Part shown: positions 25,739 through 34,377 of the stretch, one piece after another | Layout of the letters: the number at the start of each line of letters is the position of its first letter | Numbering within the stretch: the first letter of the stretch is position 1 | NCBI RefSeq assembly: GCF_014196925.1 | Contig: NZ_JACIEN010000001.1 | Location: 806,001 to 870,000 of the forward strand | Reading direction: 5' to 3' | Source: Chelatococcus caeni | GTDB lineage: Bacteria > Pseudomonadota > Alphaproteobacteria > Rhizobiales > Beijerinckiaceae | Length of the DNA: 64,000 nucleotides | Made by a program: the position numbers and the translations under genes | The notes under the pieces: generated by a model | Told to the model about the DNA's origin: nothing | Database searches by the model: none | The model's input: only the letters and a program-made list of their open reading frames with translations

Positions 25739-26251
25739 ATGGAGCAGGCGAAGTCTATTCCGGAAGAAGGTGTGGTTGACCACGAACTCGGCGATGAAAC
25801 GTTCATGTCGGCAGCCGACCTGCGCGAATACATGGTCGAGATGCAGATGGCCCATGCGGCGCGGGCGCTGAAGGGCATGGACCGTGCGGACAAGGCGCGT
25901 GAGGAACTGTTGCAGCGCCTGTCCGAGCCGCTCGACCTCACGCCGCAGAAGATGAAGGAAATCATGCAGCCGCTGAAGTTCAAGCTGCGCTCGGCGGCGG
26001 AACGCGGCCAGACCGAACTGATGGTCATGCGCTTCCCGAATGTGCTTTGCACCGACAAGGGGCGCGCCATCAACAACTCGGAGCCGGATTGGCCCGAGAC
26101 CCTCACCGGGCGCCCGCGTCAGGCCTACGAGCTGTGGCGCGACCATCTCCGGCCGGCGGGCTTCAAGCTGAGCGCGATGATCATCGAATGGCCGGGCGGA
26201 CTGCCGGGCGACGTCGGCTTCTTCCTGAAATGGGGTGATGCCAAGCAGTGA
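25739..26251 (+). CDS. conserved hypothetical protein of the pta-ackA/DUF3141 cluster
   Basis: A 170-residue soluble protein with an acidic helical N-terminal half (about residues 1-75, including ARALKGMDRADKAREELLQRL) and a C-terminal half with SEPDWPETLTGRPRQAYELW and KLSAMIIEWPGGLPGDVGF. No catalytic motif is evident and I do not recognise the family. Its position between acetate kinase and the PhaC-like protein, with gaps of 16 and 40 bp, implies cotranscription and a role in the same process. Confidence 0.75.
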   Translation: MEQAKSIPEEGVVDHELGDETFMSAADLREYMVEMQMAHAARALKGMDRADKAREELLQRLSEPLDLTPQKMKEIMQPLKFKLRSAAERGQTELMVMRFPNVLCTDKGRAINNSEPDWPETLTGRPRQAYELWRDHLRPAGFKLSAMIIEWPGGLPGDVGFFLKWGDAKQ

Positions 26252-26291
26252 AGGCGGCGGCCGGGGGCTGTCCTGAAACCTCCATGGACGG

Positions 26292-28706
26292 ATGATGGAA
26301 ATGCCAACAGTGGTGCGACAAGCCGAACGAGCGACCAGGACCGAAGACGACGCCGCCCCGATGCCGTTCGGCACGTTCGGCGCCGTGCAATCGAAGATTG
26401 CCCAGATCTATCAGGCGCGTGGATCGAGCGCCTTCCAGCGCTACCTCGCATCCGTGGAAACCGCCTTCGAGCCATGGTCCAGCGGCGGCCCGGCGGCGGC
26501 GACGCCGCTCGACCTTTGGCGTGACGCGAGCGGCTACTGGCTCGACTTCGCGCAGCGCTCCACCTTGTTCTGGGATACGCTGCGCCGGCGCGGCAATAAC
26601 TGGATCGAGCACGAGAAGGCGGGCAAGCCGCCGCTGCTCGCCTTCGACTGGGATATGATCGCGGACGCCCGCACATTCGAGCGGCCGGTGAATTACGCCC
26701 TCGTCCAGATCCGTCCCCCGGCCGGGATCGAGACCGATCCGAGCCGCCGCCCTTTCGTCATCATCGATCCGCGGGCCGGCCATGGACCGGGCATCGGCGG
26801 GTTCAAGCAGGATTCCCAGGTCGGCGTGGCGCTGAAGGCCGGCCATCCGGTCTATTTCGTGATCTTCTTTCCGGAGCCTGTTCCCGGGCAGATCCTCGCC
26901 GACGTCTCGCGGGCGGAGGCCGAGTTCCTGCGGATCGTGGGCGAGCGCCATCCGAAGACACGCAAACCCGTCGTCGTCGGCAACTGCCAGGGCGGCTGGG
27001 CCTCGATGCTGGTGGGCGCCATCGAGCCGGACCTCGTCGGCCCTCTCGTCATCAACGGGGCGCCGATGTCCTACTGGGCCGGCAACGACGGCGAGAACCC
27101 GATGCGCTATGCCGGCGGCGTCCTCGGCGGCGTCTGGCCGGCGCTCTATGCCAGCGATCTCGGTGCCGGCACGTTCGACGGCGCCTATCTCGTCGAGAAT
27201 TTCGAGTATCTCAATCCGGCGAACACGTATTTCGACAAGTACTACACGCTCTTCTCCAAGATCGACACCGAGCCCGAGCGCTTCCTCGAATTCGAGCGCT
27301 GGTGGGGCGGTTTCTTCCTGATGGACAGAGCTGAGATCAAATGGATCGTCGAGAACCTCTTCATCGGCAACAATCTCGCCGCCGGCGAGGCGGAGTGGTC
27401 GGAAGGGCGGGCGTTCGACCTGCGGGAGATCAAGTCCCCCATCATCCTGTTCGCATCGCTCGGCGACAACATCACGCCGCCGCAGCAGGCCTTCAACTGG
27501 GTTGCGGATCTTTATCCGACGACGGAGGCGCTGAAGGCGAACGGGCAGGTGATCATCGGCCTGATGCACAAGAGCGTCGGGCACCTCGGCATATTCGTGT
27601 CCGGCCAGGTCGCAAAGCGGGAGCACACGCAGATCGTCGACCTCGTCGAATATCTCGAGCATCTGCCGCCCGGCCTCTACGGCATGCAGATCGAGGAGCA
27701 GAAGACGAAGGACGGCGTGCGCTATGACGTCGTGCTGACCGAGCGCCGCGTCGAGGACCTGCAGATCCTGCAGAAATACGGCCGCAAGGACGAGATTCCG
27801 TTCGAGGCGGTCGAGACCGTCTCCGAGACGCTTGCCTCCGCTTACGAGACCTTCGTCCGACCGGTCGTTGCGCCGGCATTCACGCCGGCCGCAGCAAAGG
27901 TTGCGAGGACCTTCAATCCGCAACGGGTTCAGCGGTGGGCCCTGTCCGATCTCAATCCGTTCATGGGCCCCATCGAGGGCATGGCGGCGATGGCAAAGGC
28001 GAACCGTGCGAAGCGTGATGAGAACGGGCCGATGGTCGCCATGGAGCGTTGCCTGGCGGCCACCGTGTCCGCCTCCTGGGACCTCTATCGCGACTTGCGC
28101 GACGCGGCGGTGGAACATGCGTTCTTCCGCCTCTACGGCACGGCCAGCTTCGGCCTCGGCATCGTGCCGAAGGCGGAAGCAGCGGGCACCGAGGAAGCCG
28201 CTTCCATGCGGGAGGCCCCGCAGGTCAAGGAGGCGCTCGCACGGATCGAGGAGGGCGATCCGACGCGCGCCATGGTGCGTACCGCGCTTCTCGTGATGAA
28301 GGCCGGAACGGGGCGCAGGCGGCTCTCGGCGATGAAGCGGGCTCGCGAACTCGTCGGCAAGGATGTCGGCCTGCTCGACATGCCGGCCGAGATCGCGCGC
28401 GACATCATCCGCGAGCAGTCGCTCATCGTCGATTACGAGCCGGAGAAGGCGCTCTCCGCCCTGCCCAAGCTTCTGCGCACGTCCGCCGACCGCGGCAAGC
28501 TGCTCGAGCTGATCGGCCGTCTGGAGGGGCGGATCGAGGCCAATGCCGCACAGCGGGCCCTGGTGCGGGAGATTCGGAACGCCCTCTCGGCCGATGTGGC
28601 CAGGAAAGCGAAGGGCGGAGCGACCGCAATCGCCCTCGTCGTGGACCCGGACCGGCCAGCTGCCTCCGGCGGCAAGGGTCGGGCCGGTCGCTCCGCCGGC
28701 GCCTGA
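26292..28706 (+). CDS. DUF3141 protein, PhaC-like alpha/beta hydrolase
   Basis: An 804-residue protein matching the DUF3141 family, often annotated as a polyhydroxyalkanoate synthase-like protein. The alpha/beta-hydrolase part covers roughly residues 120-460. The nucleophile elbow reads GNCQGGW with Cys232, the Cys form (G-x-C-x-G-G) used by PHA synthases instead of the Ser of lipases. A later FASLGDNITPPQQAF segment (about 384-398) supplies the likely catalytic Asp, and GLMHKSVGHLGIF (about 425-437) the His. The C-terminal third is helical and unlike classical PhaC. Start codons at 26292, 26295 and 26301 are equally possible. Flanking phasins support a PHA-granule or acyl-transfer role; the reaction has not been assigned from sequence. 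Confidence 0.8.
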   Translation: MMEMPTVVRQAERATRTEDDAAPMPFGTFGAVQSKIAQIYQARGSSAFQRYLASVETAFEPWSSGGPAAATPLDLWRDASGYWLDFAQRSTLFWDTLRRRGNNWIEHEKAGKPPLLAFDWDMIADARTFERPVNYALVQIRPPAGIETDPSRRPFVIIDPRAGHGPGIGGFKQDSQVGVALKAGHPVYFVIFFPEPVPGQILADVSRAEAEFLRIVGERHPKTRKPVVVGNCQGGWASMLVGAIEPDLVGPLVINGAPMSYWAGNDGENPMRYAGGVLGGVWPALYASDLGAGTFDGAYLVENFEYLNPANTYFDKYYTLFSKIDTEPERFLEFERWWGGFFLMDRAEIKWIVENLFIGNNLAAGEAEWSEGRAFDLREIKSPIILFASLGDNITPPQQAFNWVADLYPTTEALKANGQVIIGLMHKSVGHLGIFVSGQVAKREHTQIVDLVEYLEHLPPGLYGMQIEEQKTKDGVRYDVVLTERRVEDLQILQKYGRKDEIPFEAVETVSETLASAYETFVRPVVAPAFTPAAAKVARTFNPQRVQRWALSDLNPFMGPIEGMAAMAKANRAKRDENGPMVAMERCLAATVSASWDLYRDLRDAAVEHAFFRLYGTASFGLGIVPKAEAAGTEEAASMREAPQVKEALARIEEGDPTRAMVRTALLVMKAGTGRRRLSAMKRARELVGKDVGLLDMPAEIARDIIREQSLIVDYEPEKALSALPKLLRTSADRGKLLELIGRLEGRIEANAAQRALVREIRNALSADVARKAKGGATAIALVVDPDRPAASGGKGRAGRSAGA

Positions 28707-28722
28707 TGCGAGAGGAAAGACC

Positions 28723-29529
28723 ATGAACGAGCGACCGTCCGCAACGGCACGAGCGGCCGTCCAGTCCACGATCCTGCAGGGCAAGCGCGCCCTCGTGATC
28801 GGCATCGCCAACGAACATTCGATCGCCTACGGCTGCGCGCGCATCTTCCGCCAGCTCGGGGCGGAACTCGCCGTGACCTATCTGAACGAGAAGGCTCTTC
28901 CCCATGTGGAGCCTCTCGCCAGGGAACTCGGCGCCGGCATTCTCGTCCCTTGCGACGTCGCGAGGGAGGGGGCGCTCGAAGCCGTGTTCGACCAGATCCG
29001 GGACAAGTGGGGCAGCCTCGACATCGCGCTCCATTCCATCGCCTTCGCTCCGAAGGAGGATCTGCAGGGGCGGCTCGTGGACAGTTCGGCCGAGGGCTTC
29101 AGGGTGGCCATGGATGTGTCCTGCCATTCCTTCCTCCGCATGGCGCGCCTCGCCGAACCGCTCATGCGCGAGGGCGGGACGCTGCTGGCGATGAGCTATC
29201 ACGGCGCCAGCAAGGTCGTGCCGAACTACAATCTCATGGGTCCGGTCAAGGCAGCGCTGGAGAGCGCCGTTCGCTATCTCGCCTATGAGCTGGGAGACAA
29301 GCATATCCGGGTGCACGCCATCTCGCCGGGGCCGCTCAAGACGCGGGCGGCCTCCGGGCTCAAGGACTTCGACGTCCTCTTGTCCGAGGCGGTCGAGCGG
29401 GCGCCGATCGGGGAACTCGTGGACATCGACGATGTCGGCCTGACCGCCGCCTTCCTGACGACACCGTTCGCACGGCGGCTGACGGGTACGACCACCTATG
29501 TCGACGGCGGACTCAGCATCATGGCCTGA
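28723..29529 (+). CDS. fabI: enoyl-[acyl-carrier-protein] reductase (FabI type), likely accessory copy
   Basis: A 268-residue SDR-type reductase with the FabI cofactor loop GIANEHSIAYGCA (about residues 27-39) and the divergent catalytic pair as Y-x6-K in YNLMGPVK (about 169-176), typical of FabI rather than of ordinary SDRs. ISPGPLKTRAASGL and YVDGGLSIMA complete the family pattern. The start at 28723 has AGAGGAAAG upstream. It reduces trans-2-enoyl thioesters with NADH. Being buried in an acyl-phosphate/PhaC-like operon instead of a fatty-acid operon, it is probably a paralogue serving short-chain acyl-CoA or ACP reduction. Confidence 0.88.
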   Translation: MNERPSATARAAVQSTILQGKRALVIGIANEHSIAYGCARIFRQLGAELAVTYLNEKALPHVEPLARELGAGILVPCDVAREGALEAVFDQIRDKWGSLDIALHSIAFAPKEDLQGRLVDSSAEGFRVAMDVSCHSFLRMARLAEPLMREGGTLLAMSYHGASKVVPNYNLMGPVKAALESAVRYLAYELGDKHIRVHAISPGPLKTRAASGLKDFDVLLSEAVERAPIGELVDIDDVGLTAAFLTTPFARRLTGTTTYVDGGLSIMA

Positions 29530-29559
29530 GCCGTCGTCGCAGGTGCGGGTGAGAGAGCC

Positions 29560-30687
29560 ATGCCCGAGGGGACCGCAGACCATATCGATCCGAGCCCGGT
29601 CAGCAGAACCTGGCGGCGGCGTCCGGCGACGGAGGACATGTCCTATGTCGAGAAGGCGCTCGGTCTCGTCCTCCTTTTGCTGCTCGTCGTCGGCTGCCTC
29701 CTCATCCTCAGGCCCTTCCTGACCGCCATCTTTCTCGCCGTCACGCTCTGCGTGTCGACGTGGCCGCTGTTCCGCTCGTTGGAGAGGCGCCTCAGGGGGC
29801 GGCCGGGGACGGCGGCATTGCTGATGACGCTCCTCATCGCCGGACTGCTGGTGCTGCCGCTGATCGCCTTGACGCTCAACCTCGCCGATGACGTCGCGCG
29901 GTTGACGGTCGCGATCCAGACAGCCCTGGAGAGCGGTCTGCCGCCGCCCGACTGGCTGGGGCAGCTGCCGCTGGTGGGGGCCGAGGCGGAGCGGGTGTGG
30001 CGGGAGGCGCTGCGGCAGGGCGCGGGGCTGAGGCCGATCCTCGCTCCCTATGTTCCATCGCTGCGGGAATGGGCATTGCACCAGGGCGCCTCGCTCCTCT
30101 CCGGCACGGTCCAGGTCATCCTGGCGATCATCCTGTCGTTCTTCGTCTACCGGGACGGGGCCTATGCGGAGAAGCGCCTCGACTGGGCGATGTCGCGCAT
30201 CGGCGGCTGGCGCGCCCGGCGCGCCCTGCCGACGGCCGGCGCAACCATCAAGAGCGTCGTCAACGGCGTTCTCGGCACCGCGCTGGTCCAGGCGATCCTC
30301 CTCGGCTTCAGCTTCTGGCTTGCCGGCGTTCCGGGGGCCGTGGTCCTCGGCGCCATCGGCCTGGTTCTGACCCTGTTGCCGATGGGCATCGCCCTGCTGT
30401 GGCTGCCGGCCGGCCTCTGGCTCATGTCGCAGGGGCTCACCGGATGGGCCATCTTCATGATGGCCTGGAACGGCCTCTTCGTCGGAAGCCTCGACAAACT
30501 CCTGCGCCCTTACCTGATCAGTCGCGGCATCCGGATGCCGATGGTGCTGATCTTCCTCGGGGTGCTCGGAGGCCTCCTGGCCTTCGGGATCGTCGGGGTC
30601 TTCCTCGGCCCCGTGCTGCTCGCGGTCCTCTACACCCTGTTCCAGGACTGGGGGCGCACCGTCCACGGGATGCCGGAACCCACGTGA
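29560..30687 (+). CDS. AI-2E family transporter (PerM-like membrane protein)
   Basis: A 375-residue integral membrane protein with about eight hydrophobic segments, matching the AI-2E transporter family (PF01594). The family hallmark in the C-terminal half is visible as LPMGIALLWLPAGLWL and the SLDKLLRPYLISRG segment (about 311-324), followed by FLGVLGGLLAFGIVGVFLGP. Members export small molecules or act in ion homeostasis. Here it lies 31 bp after fabI and 14 bp before the CoA transferase genes, so it may export an organic acid product of the module (inference). An alternative start is ATG 29638. Confidence 0.85.
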   Translation: MPEGTADHIDPSPVSRTWRRRPATEDMSYVEKALGLVLLLLLVVGCLLILRPFLTAIFLAVTLCVSTWPLFRSLERRLRGRPGTAALLMTLLIAGLLVLPLIALTLNLADDVARLTVAIQTALESGLPPPDWLGQLPLVGAEAERVWREALRQGAGLRPILAPYVPSLREWALHQGASLLSGTVQVILAIILSFFVYRDGAYAEKRLDWAMSRIGGWRARRALPTAGATIKSVVNGVLGTALVQAILLGFSFWLAGVPGAVVLGAIGLVLTLLPMGIALLWLPAGLWLMSQGLTGWAIFMMAWNGLFVGSLDKLLRPYLISRGIRMPMVLIFLGVLGGLLAFGIVGVFLGPVLLAVLYTLFQDWGRTVHGMPEPT

Positions 30688-30700
30688 AAGGGAAGGGGCC

Positions 30701-31348
30701 ATGAAGACGATCTCGCTGCAGGATGCCGTCGCGATGATCCCCGCAGGCGCCACGCTGATGGTCGGCGGCTTCATGGGCGTCGGAACGCCGGAGCCGCTGA
30801 TCGACGAAATCGTCCGTCAGCAGAAGAAGGACCTCACGGTCATCGCCAACGATACCGCGGCCCCGGGTGTCGGCATCGGCAAGCTCGTCGATGCAGCCCT
30901 GCTTCGGCGGGTCGTCGTCAGCCATATCGGGCTCAATCCGGAGACGCAGCGGCAGATGCTGGCGGGCAGCCTCACGGTCGACCTCGTGCCGCAGGGCACG
31001 CTCGCGGAGCGCATCCGGGCCGGCGGCTTCGGGCTCGGCGGCGTCCTGACCGCGACGGGCATCGGCACGATCGCCGAAGAAGGCAAGCAGAAGATTGCGG
31101 TCGATGGCCGTGACTACCTGCTGGAGCCGGCGCTCCGGGCCGATTTCGCGCTCGTCCACGCCTTCATCGCCGATTACCTGGGCAATCTCGCCTACGTCCT
31201 GACGGCGCGCAATTTCAATCCGCTCATGGCAATGGCCGCCGACACGGTCGTCGTGCAGGCCGAAAACATCGTGCCGGTCGGGGTCGTCGCGCCCGACCAT
31301 GTCATGACGCCGGCTCCGGTCGTCGACTACCTCGTTGCCAACGGGTGA
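30701..31348 (+). CDS. 3-oxoacid CoA-transferase, A subunit
   Basis: A 215-residue CoA-transferase family I alpha subunit (AtoD/ScoA type). It shows the N-terminal CoA-binding glycine motif GGFMGVGTPEPLIDE (about residues 23-37) and the later LVPQGTLAERIRAGGFGLGG (about 92-111). It is paired with the B subunit 5 bp downstream. Together they move CoA between a carboxylate and acetoacetyl-, succinyl- or acetyl-CoA, which complements the pta-ackA route for acyl-CoA disposal in the same cluster. Confidence 0.92.
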   Translation: MKTISLQDAVAMIPAGATLMVGGFMGVGTPEPLIDEIVRQQKKDLTVIANDTAAPGVGIGKLVDAALLRRVVVSHIGLNPETQRQMLAGSLTVDLVPQGTLAERIRAGGFGLGGVLTATGIGTIAEEGKQKIAVDGRDYLLEPALRADFALVHAFIADYLGNLAYVLTARNFNPLMAMAADTVVVQAENIVPVGVVAPDHVMTPAPVVDYLVANG

Positions 31349-31352
31349 AGCC

Positions 31353-32051
31353 ATGGATCCGCAAAGCACCATCGCAAGGCGCATCGCAGACGAACTGCGC
31401 GACGGCATGCTGGTCAATCTCGGCATCGGCATACCGACGCTCGTCGCCAATTTCGTTCCGGCGGGGATCCGGGTGTTCTTCCAGTCCGAGAACGGCCTGA
31501 TCGGCACGGGGCCGGTTCCCGAGCCCGGAATGGCTCTGCCCTGGCTCACGGATGCGGGCGGGCGGCCCGTCACGGCGTTGCCGGGAGCCTCGACCTTCGA
31601 CAGCGCGACGTCCTTTGGCCTCATCCGCGGCGGCCATCTCGACCTCACGGTCCTGGGCGGCCTGCAGGTCGATCGTCACGGGCGCCTGTCGAACTGGATG
31701 GTCCCGGGCAAGATGGTGCCGGGAATGGGAGGCGCGATGGATCTCGTGGCCGGCGCAAGGCGCGTCGTCGTCGCCATGCAGCATACGGCCAAGGGCCGCC
31801 CGAAGATCGTGCGGGAAAGCTCGCTGCCGCTGACGTCGGAACGGGCGGTGGACCTCATCGTCACCGAGCTCGCCGTCATCGCCGTGCGCGATGGCCGCCT
31901 GACGCTGATCGAGACGATGGAGGGTGTCACGGTGAACGAAGTGCTCAACATGACTGAAGTTGAGCTTATAATCGCCCCCGAACTTGCTTCCGCCGGTGCG
32001 GAGGCAGTGCGACGGTCGTTGTCCGCACCGTCGACCGGAGGTGCGCTATGA
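31353..32051 (+). CDS. 3-oxoacid CoA-transferase, B subunit
   Basis: A 232-residue beta subunit of the same CoA-transferase family. The catalytic glutamate lies in FQSENGLIGTG (about residues 45-55), and the family block GGHLDLTVLGGLQVD follows (about 97-111). The start is the ATG at 31353; the open frame has six more codons upstream without a ribosome site. The stop overlaps the next gene by four bases (ATGA). Confidence 0.92.
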   Translation: MDPQSTIARRIADELRDGMLVNLGIGIPTLVANFVPAGIRVFFQSENGLIGTGPVPEPGMALPWLTDAGGRPVTALPGASTFDSATSFGLIRGGHLDLTVLGGLQVDRHGRLSNWMVPGKMVPGMGGAMDLVAGARRVVVAMQHTAKGRPKIVRESSLPLTSERAVDLIVTELAVIAVRDGRLTLIETMEGVTVNEVLNMTEVELIIAPELASAGAEAVRRSLSAPSTGGAL

Positions 32052-32551
32052 ACGGGACGATTCACCCTGCGGCGCCTCATCATCTGCCGGTGTTCATCAC
32101 CGCGCCGGGCGACACCGACGTCCTCATGGTCATCATGGCGGTCTTCCTGCTCGTCGCCGTGCTGGCCGTCGGCCTGCTGTTCCTGCGCCTTCACACGCTG
32201 CCGGAGCGGATCGCGCACCGCTCCCACAAGCTGCAGTTCGAGATCGTCGCCGTGCTGGGGCTGCTGGCGCTGTTCACCCACATGCACATCTTCTGGGTGC
32301 TGGGCCTGCTGCTGGCCCTGATCGACATCCCCGACTTCGGAACTCCGCTGCGCAGGATGGCGCGGGCCCTGGAGAGGCTTGCCGGAATGGCGCCGGAAGA
32401 GGACGCCGTCGGCGCGACGGCCGAGCCCGATCGTGGATCATCACTTCCTGAATCCCGGCCGACCCTCGTGGTGCCCGCGGAGGGGGAAGGGGACGCCATC
32501 GAGCGACCGGCGGCCGTGGCTTCGGCTCAGAAGGAGCGGGCCAATGCTTGA
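32048..32551 (+). CDS. small membrane protein of unknown function
   Basis: A 167-residue protein with two or three hydrophobic helices (VLMVIMAVFLLVAVLAVGLL, about residues 25-44; IVAVLGLLALFTHMHIFWVL, about 66-85) and a polar, Pro/Glu/Ala-rich C-terminal tail. It is translationally coupled to the CoA-transferase B gene and overlaps the start of the HlyD-like gene. The coupling to a HlyD-like protein suggests it forms part of the same membrane complex. Family not recognised. Confidence 0.75.
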   Translation: MNGTIHPAAPHHLPVFITAPGDTDVLMVIMAVFLLVAVLAVGLLFLRLHTLPERIAHRSHKLQFEIVAVLGLLALFTHMHIFWVLGLLLALIDIPDFGTPLRRMARALERLAGMAPEEDAVGATAEPDRGSSLPESRPTLVVPAEGEGDAIERPAAVASAQKERANA

Positions 32552-33779
32552 ACTGCTCCTTTGCTCTCTTCTCACGCTCCTTCCCGACTATCTCTACCGT
32601 CGCTACGTGCAGGGAAAGCGGATCGGCAAGGAGATCACCCTCTACTCCGTGTGGTTCGAGCTGCGCTGGGGCATCATCACCTGCCTCATGCTGACGATCG
32701 GGCTGATCACGGTCGTCTTCTACAATCACCCCTCGACGACGAATGCGACGGCCTTCTTCCGCACCATTCCCATCCTTCCTGAGACCAACGGGAGGGTGGC
32801 CGAAATCTATATCGACACGGTGAGCGGCGTGGTGAAGCAGGGCGAGCCGATCTTCCGCCTCGACAGCTCGAGGCAGGCTGCGGCGGTGGAGACCGCCCGG
32901 CGCAGGATCGCCGAGGCGGACGCCGCCATGGTGGTGGCGCAGGCCGATATCGCCGCCTCCGAAGGGAAGCTCCAGGAGGCGAGGAGCGCCCACCAGCAGG
33001 CGCTCGACGAACTGGAGACCAGGCAGGAGCTCTATCGACGCAACCCGGCCACGGTCGCGCTGCGCGAGCTCGAGCGGCTGCAGGTCACCGTCGACGGACG
33101 CCAGGGGACGATCAATGCCGTGATTGCCGGCAAGGAGCAGGCCGAGACCCGGCTCTCGACGCTGCTGCCCGCCGAAAAGGCAAGCGCCGAGGCGCAGCTG
33201 GCCGAAGCCGAGGTGGAACTGGCGAAGACCGTGATCCGCGCCGGCGTCAGCGGGCATGTCGAGCAGTTCACCCTGCGCGTCGGCGATGTGGTCAACCCGC
33301 TGATGCGGCCGGCAGGCATCCTCATCCCGGAAGGTGCCGGGCGTGGCCGCCTGCAGGCCGGCTTCGGGCAGATCGAGGCGCAGGTCATGCGCGTCGGCAT
33401 GGCCGCGGAGGTCACCTGCGTGTCGAAGCCCTGGGTCGTGGTGCCGATGGTCGTGACGGGTGTGCAGGACTTCATCGCCGCCGGCCAGATCCGCAGCGGC
33501 GAACAGCTGATAGACCCGCAGCAGGTGCTGCGGCCGGGGTCGATCCTCGTCTTTCTCGAGCCTATCTATGACGGTGGGCTCGACGGCGTGACACCCGGCA
33601 GCAGCTGCATCGCCAACGCCTATTCCAGCAACCACGAGCGTATCGCGTCCGGCGAAGTCGGCGGCGTCAAGGCGCTGGCGCTGCATGCGGTCGATGCGGT
33701 CGCGCTGGTGCACGCTGCGATCCTGCGCATCCAGGCGCTGCTGCTGCCCATCCAGACGCTCGTGTTTGCGGGGCACTGA
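32544..33779 (+). CDS. HlyD family periplasmic adaptor-like protein
   Basis: A 411-residue protein with an N-terminal hydrophobic region (two helices within about residues 1-60), a biotinyl-lipoyl-like domain (LPETNGRVAEIYIDTVSGVV, about 77-96), a coiled coil of about 110 residues rich in Ala/Glu/Gln (about 110-230) and the returning lipoyl half (VIRAGVSGHVEQFTLRVGDV, about 231-250). This is the membrane-fusion architecture of HlyD/EmrA proteins. The start at 32544 has AAGGAG upstream and overlaps the preceding gene by 8 bases. No transporter ATPase or outer-membrane channel gene lies nearby; the likely inner-membrane partner is the coupled 167-residue protein. Confidence 0.85.
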   Translation: MLELLLCSLLTLLPDYLYRRYVQGKRIGKEITLYSVWFELRWGIITCLMLTIGLITVVFYNHPSTTNATAFFRTIPILPETNGRVAEIYIDTVSGVVKQGEPIFRLDSSRQAAAVETARRRIAEADAAMVVAQADIAASEGKLQEARSAHQQALDELETRQELYRRNPATVALRELERLQVTVDGRQGTINAVIAGKEQAETRLSTLLPAEKASAEAQLAEAEVELAKTVIRAGVSGHVEQFTLRVGDVVNPLMRPAGILIPEGAGRGRLQAGFGQIEAQVMRVGMAAEVTCVSKPWVVVPMVVTGVQDFIAAGQIRSGEQLIDPQQVLRPGSILVFLEPIYDGGLDGVTPGSSCIANAYSSNHERIASGEVGGVKALALHAVDAVALVHAAILRIQALLLPIQTLVFAGH

Positions 33780-33901
33780 CGACGACCGGTCGGAGGCATT
33801 TCCGTGCGGGGCGAGCCCCGGCGACGCGATGTGCCCCTCGACCGGCTGCCGCGGATCAAGGCCGCTCCGTTAGGGCGGCAGATATCGATGAGGAGGATAT
33901 C

Positions 33902-34246
33902 ATGACGATCACCCAACAGGAGAGCGCGACCAAGGGAAAGCCGCGGGGCGTCGATCAGTTCGCCATGGCCGGCCAGCAGGGGCGCGCGCTCATGGAAGCC
34001 ACCCAGACATGGTTTACGACGGCCGCGGAGTGGCAGCGCGAGATGCTCGGCTTCATGTCCATGCGCCTCGAAAAGGACGGCCGGGCCATGCGTGAGATGA
34101 TGACCTGCAGGGATGTCGGGGATGTGTCGGCGGTCCAGTCGAAATGGCTCGAAGAGACGCTCCGCGACTACAATGCCGAGATGGGGAAGCTGATGGCCCT
34201 CTATACGACCTCCGTCAACGGAAGCGCGGATCGTGACCGGCGCTGA
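33902..34246 (+). CDS. phasin-like small protein
   Basis: A 114-residue helical protein (about residues 18-105), for example GRALMEATQTWFTTAAEWQR and LEETLRDYNAEMGKLMAL, with composition and length like short phasins or PHA-granule proteins. The ATG has GAGGAGG upstream. It is the last gene of the long + strand run and lies 122 bp after the HlyD-like gene. A convergent terminator-like hairpin follows at 34282-34316. Confidence 0.6.
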   Translation: MTITQQESATKGKPRGVDQFAMAGQQGRALMEATQTWFTTAAEWQREMLGFMSMRLEKDGRAMREMMTCRDVGDVSAVQSKWLEETLRDYNAEMGKLMALYTTSVNGSADRDRR

Positions 34247-34281
34247 GGCGGCGGGTCACGTCAGCTGATTGTCATGCGTTC

Positions 34282-34316
34282 GGCCGGTCCATCTGCCAGC
34301 AGAAGGATGGCCGGCC
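34282..34316. terminator. hairpin between convergent phasin-like and cytochrome genes
   Basis: Arms GGCCGGTCCATC and GATGGCCGGCC pair over about 11 bp with one bulged base around a loop of 12 bases. Its place between two convergent genes fits a bidirectional terminator. No long T-tract is present on either side. Confidence 0.45.
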
Positions 34317-34377
34317 AGGTGAACAGGCTTCGGACCGTCGACATGGCGGACATCCCGTTTGCCGGTTCGTATCGTCC

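Noticed and set aside
26181-28811. Long open frame of 876 codons on the minus strand opposite the DUF3141 gene
   Set aside because: It is a GC-rich antisense shadow: codon positions follow the + strand gene, no ribosome site exists and the protein is Arg/Gly/Asp-rich without family features.
28423-30774. Open frame of 783 codons on the minus strand across fabI and the AI-2E gene
   Set aside because: It crosses two clear + strand genes and has low-complexity composition typical of antisense frames.
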